Shown piece by piece: positions 5,941-6,599 of a stretch of 6,599 nucleotides of DNA. Position 1 is the stretch's first letter. Every line of letters begins with the position of its first letter. This DNA comes from Methanobacteriota archaeon (GTDB lineage Archaea; Halobacteriota; Syntropharchaeia; DAOWMC01), in assembly GCA_030643285.1 (NCBI GenBank), contig DAOWMC010000063.1, forward strand, positions 1 to 6,599, given 5' to 3'. Position numbers and translations under genes: made by a program. Below the pieces are notes generated by a model. That model was not told where the DNA came from. It worked only from the letters and a program-made list of their open reading frames with translations, and did not search any database.

Positions 5941-6156
5941 TTGCCCTTTACGAGGACAAACGTGAACTGTGATCGTTTGTGCAGAAAAAGGGCTACAATT
6001 CGCATTGAACGATCTTTACAGGAGTAAATGCTTTTGGCTATCTGTGACTGTAGGTAACCCCAATGCGGAATAATCAGCCCCTGGCACGAGGGTAACTGAG
6101 ATGGACAGCGGAAGATCCATAGTGTGATATCTCGGAGTTAGTGCGTCAGGGGATAA
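5941..6156 (+). ncRNA. putative three-hairpin H/ACA-type pseudouridylation guide RNA
   Basis: No credible ORF covers 5851-6198, but the + strand folds into three consecutive hairpins. Hairpin 1: lower stem GCCCTTT/AAAGGGC (5943-5949/5987-5993), pocket arms 5950-5955 and 5981-5986, upper stem ACAAACG/CGTTTGT (5956-5962/5974-5980), a loop with two UGA (5963-5965, 5970-5972) as in a kink-loop, then ACA (5995-5997). Hairpin 2: lower stem CGCATTG/CAATGCG (6001-6007/6061-6067), upper stem TACAG/CTGTA (6017-6021/6048-6052), extended by two T-G pairs, with GA directly above on each strand (6022-6023, 6046-6047) as in a kink-turn, then ATA (6070-6072). Hairpin 3: CCCCTG/CAGGGG (6078-6083/6147-6152) with inner stems to 6120, then ATA. 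Archaeal H/ACA RNAs of one to three such hairpins guide pseudouridylation with Cbf5, Nop10, Gar1 and L7Ae. Pockets 1 and 2 fit 23S rRNA. Hairpin 3 is the least certain. The exact ends are unknown. Confidence 0.65.
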
Positions 6157-6162
6157 CTTATG

Positions 6163-6172
6163 AAATATTTAT
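6163..6172 (+). promoter_or_regulatory. TATA box of dphB
   Basis: AAATATTTAT on the + strand is centred about 31 bp before the dphB ATG. The usual spacing puts the transcript start around 6193-6198, so the dphB mRNA is probably leaderless or has only a few leader bases. This agrees with the absence of any Shine-Dalgarno-like sequence before the start. The box lies just after hairpin 3 of the putative guide RNA. Confidence 0.55.
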
Positions 6173-6198
6173 CTTATTGGCGCACCATGTTTTAGCGT

Positions 6199-6599
6199 AT
6201 GTTAACTTTTGTTGGTGCAGGCCTGTATGATGAAAAGGATATAACATTAAAGGGTTTGGAAGCGATCAAAAAAGCAGACGCAGTATATGCAGAGTTTTAC
6301 ACATCGTGCCTTTTGGGAACCACACTAAAGGATATGGAAAAAGCCTACAAAAAAGACATACTTTTACTTGAAAGAAAGGACATTGAAATAAATCCGGGGC
6401 CAATTTTGGACGGGGCAAAAGATTTCGATGTGGTTCTGATAACCGGAGGAGATCCGATGGTGGCAACAACTCACATAGACTTGAGGCTCAGGGCATATGA
6501 CCTTGGGATAAAAACAGCAATAATTCATGCACCATCCATATTTTCAGCAGCCATTGGATTGAGTGGTCTTCAAAACTACAGGTTTGGTAAATCTGCAAC
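6199..6599 (+). CDS. dphB: diphthine synthase, N-terminal half (cut by window end)
   Basis: A methyltransferase that uses S-adenosylmethionine to trimethylate the modified histidine of archaeal elongation factor 2, the second step of diphthamide synthesis in the cytoplasm. The visible 133 residues match the family from the first residue: MLTFVGAGLYDEKDITLKGLEA (1-22), the AEFYTS segment (31-36), the glycine-rich LITGGDPMVATTH (80-92), LRLRA (95-99), HAPSIFSAAIGLSGLQ (109-124) and NYRFGKSA (125-132). Diphthine synthases are usually 250-270 residues, so about half the gene lies beyond the right edge. ATG at 6199 is the natural start because the family begins at this point. No ribosome-binding site precedes it, and a TATA box about 31 bp upstream suggests a leaderless mRNA. 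Tetrapyrrole methylases share the fold, but the AEFYTS and NYRFGKSA motifs mark diphthine synthase. Confidence 0.95.
   Translation, partial: MLTFVGAGLYDEKDITLKGLEAIKKADAVYAEFYTSCLLGTTLKDMEKAYKKDILLLERKDIEINPGPILDGAKDFDVVLITGGDPMVATTHIDLRLRAYDLGIKTAIIHAPSIFSAAIGLSGLQNYRFGKSA

Noticed and set aside
5851..6198. Assignment of the intergenic RNA as SRP 7S RNA or RNase P RNA
   Set aside because: The SRP helix 8 signature and the RNase P conserved regions (for example GAGGAAAGUCC) are absent; the two-stem pocket design with ACA/ATA boxes fits H/ACA better.
6266..6469. Minus-strand open frame of 67 codons
   Set aside because: It is antisense to dphB, whose protein matches diphthine synthase along its full visible length.
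1..6599. CRISPR array, insertion sequence or phage genes
   Set aside because: No regularly spaced repeats, transposase motifs or terminal inverted repeats were found.

Overview
The window is archaeal DNA, most likely from a euryarchaeon near the methanogens. The signs are diphthine synthase (diphthamide is not made in bacteria), an archaeal-type pantoate kinase of the GHMP family, tRNA genes without an encoded CCA end, TATA-box promoters 25-30 bp upstream of inferred transcript starts, and a stretch that folds like an archaeal H/ACA guide RNA. The diphthine synthase N-terminus reads closest, from memory, to Methanosarcina-type proteins; that placement is tentative.

Layout. A partial glycine-rich gene ends on the + strand at 136 and meets a convergent minus-strand gene at a shared hairpin terminator (153-172). 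The minus strand then carries, read from high to low coordinates: a 98-residue membrane protein and a flippase-like (UPF0104/LPG_synthase_TM) membrane protein whose stop and start codons touch, ended by a T8 tract; a three-gene set of polytopic membrane protein with charged tail, MoxR-type AAA+ ATPase and VWA protein with a complete MIDAS, packed with almost no spacing; tRNA-Arg(UCG); tRNA-Gly(CCC); and pantoate kinase, whose start codon touches the 3' end of tRNA-Gly. On the + strand at the right edge is diphthine synthase (dphB), cut by the window end.

The most interesting part is the roughly 350 bp between the divergent flippase operon and dphB. It has no credible ORF but folds into three successive hairpins on the + strand. 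The first two have the architecture of archaeal H/ACA pseudouridylation guides: lower stem, pocket, upper stem, tandem G-A kink motif, then ACA or ATA exactly 14 nt below the predicted target position. Their pockets complement two neighbouring sites in the peptidyl transferase centre of 23S rRNA, E. coli positions 2496 and 2586. I assign them as a guide RNA by reading; no search was run.

The genes are mostly translation-linked housekeeping (tRNAs, diphthamide on elongation factor 2, a putative rRNA guide, CoA synthesis), interrupted by two membrane-associated modules of unknown substrate.
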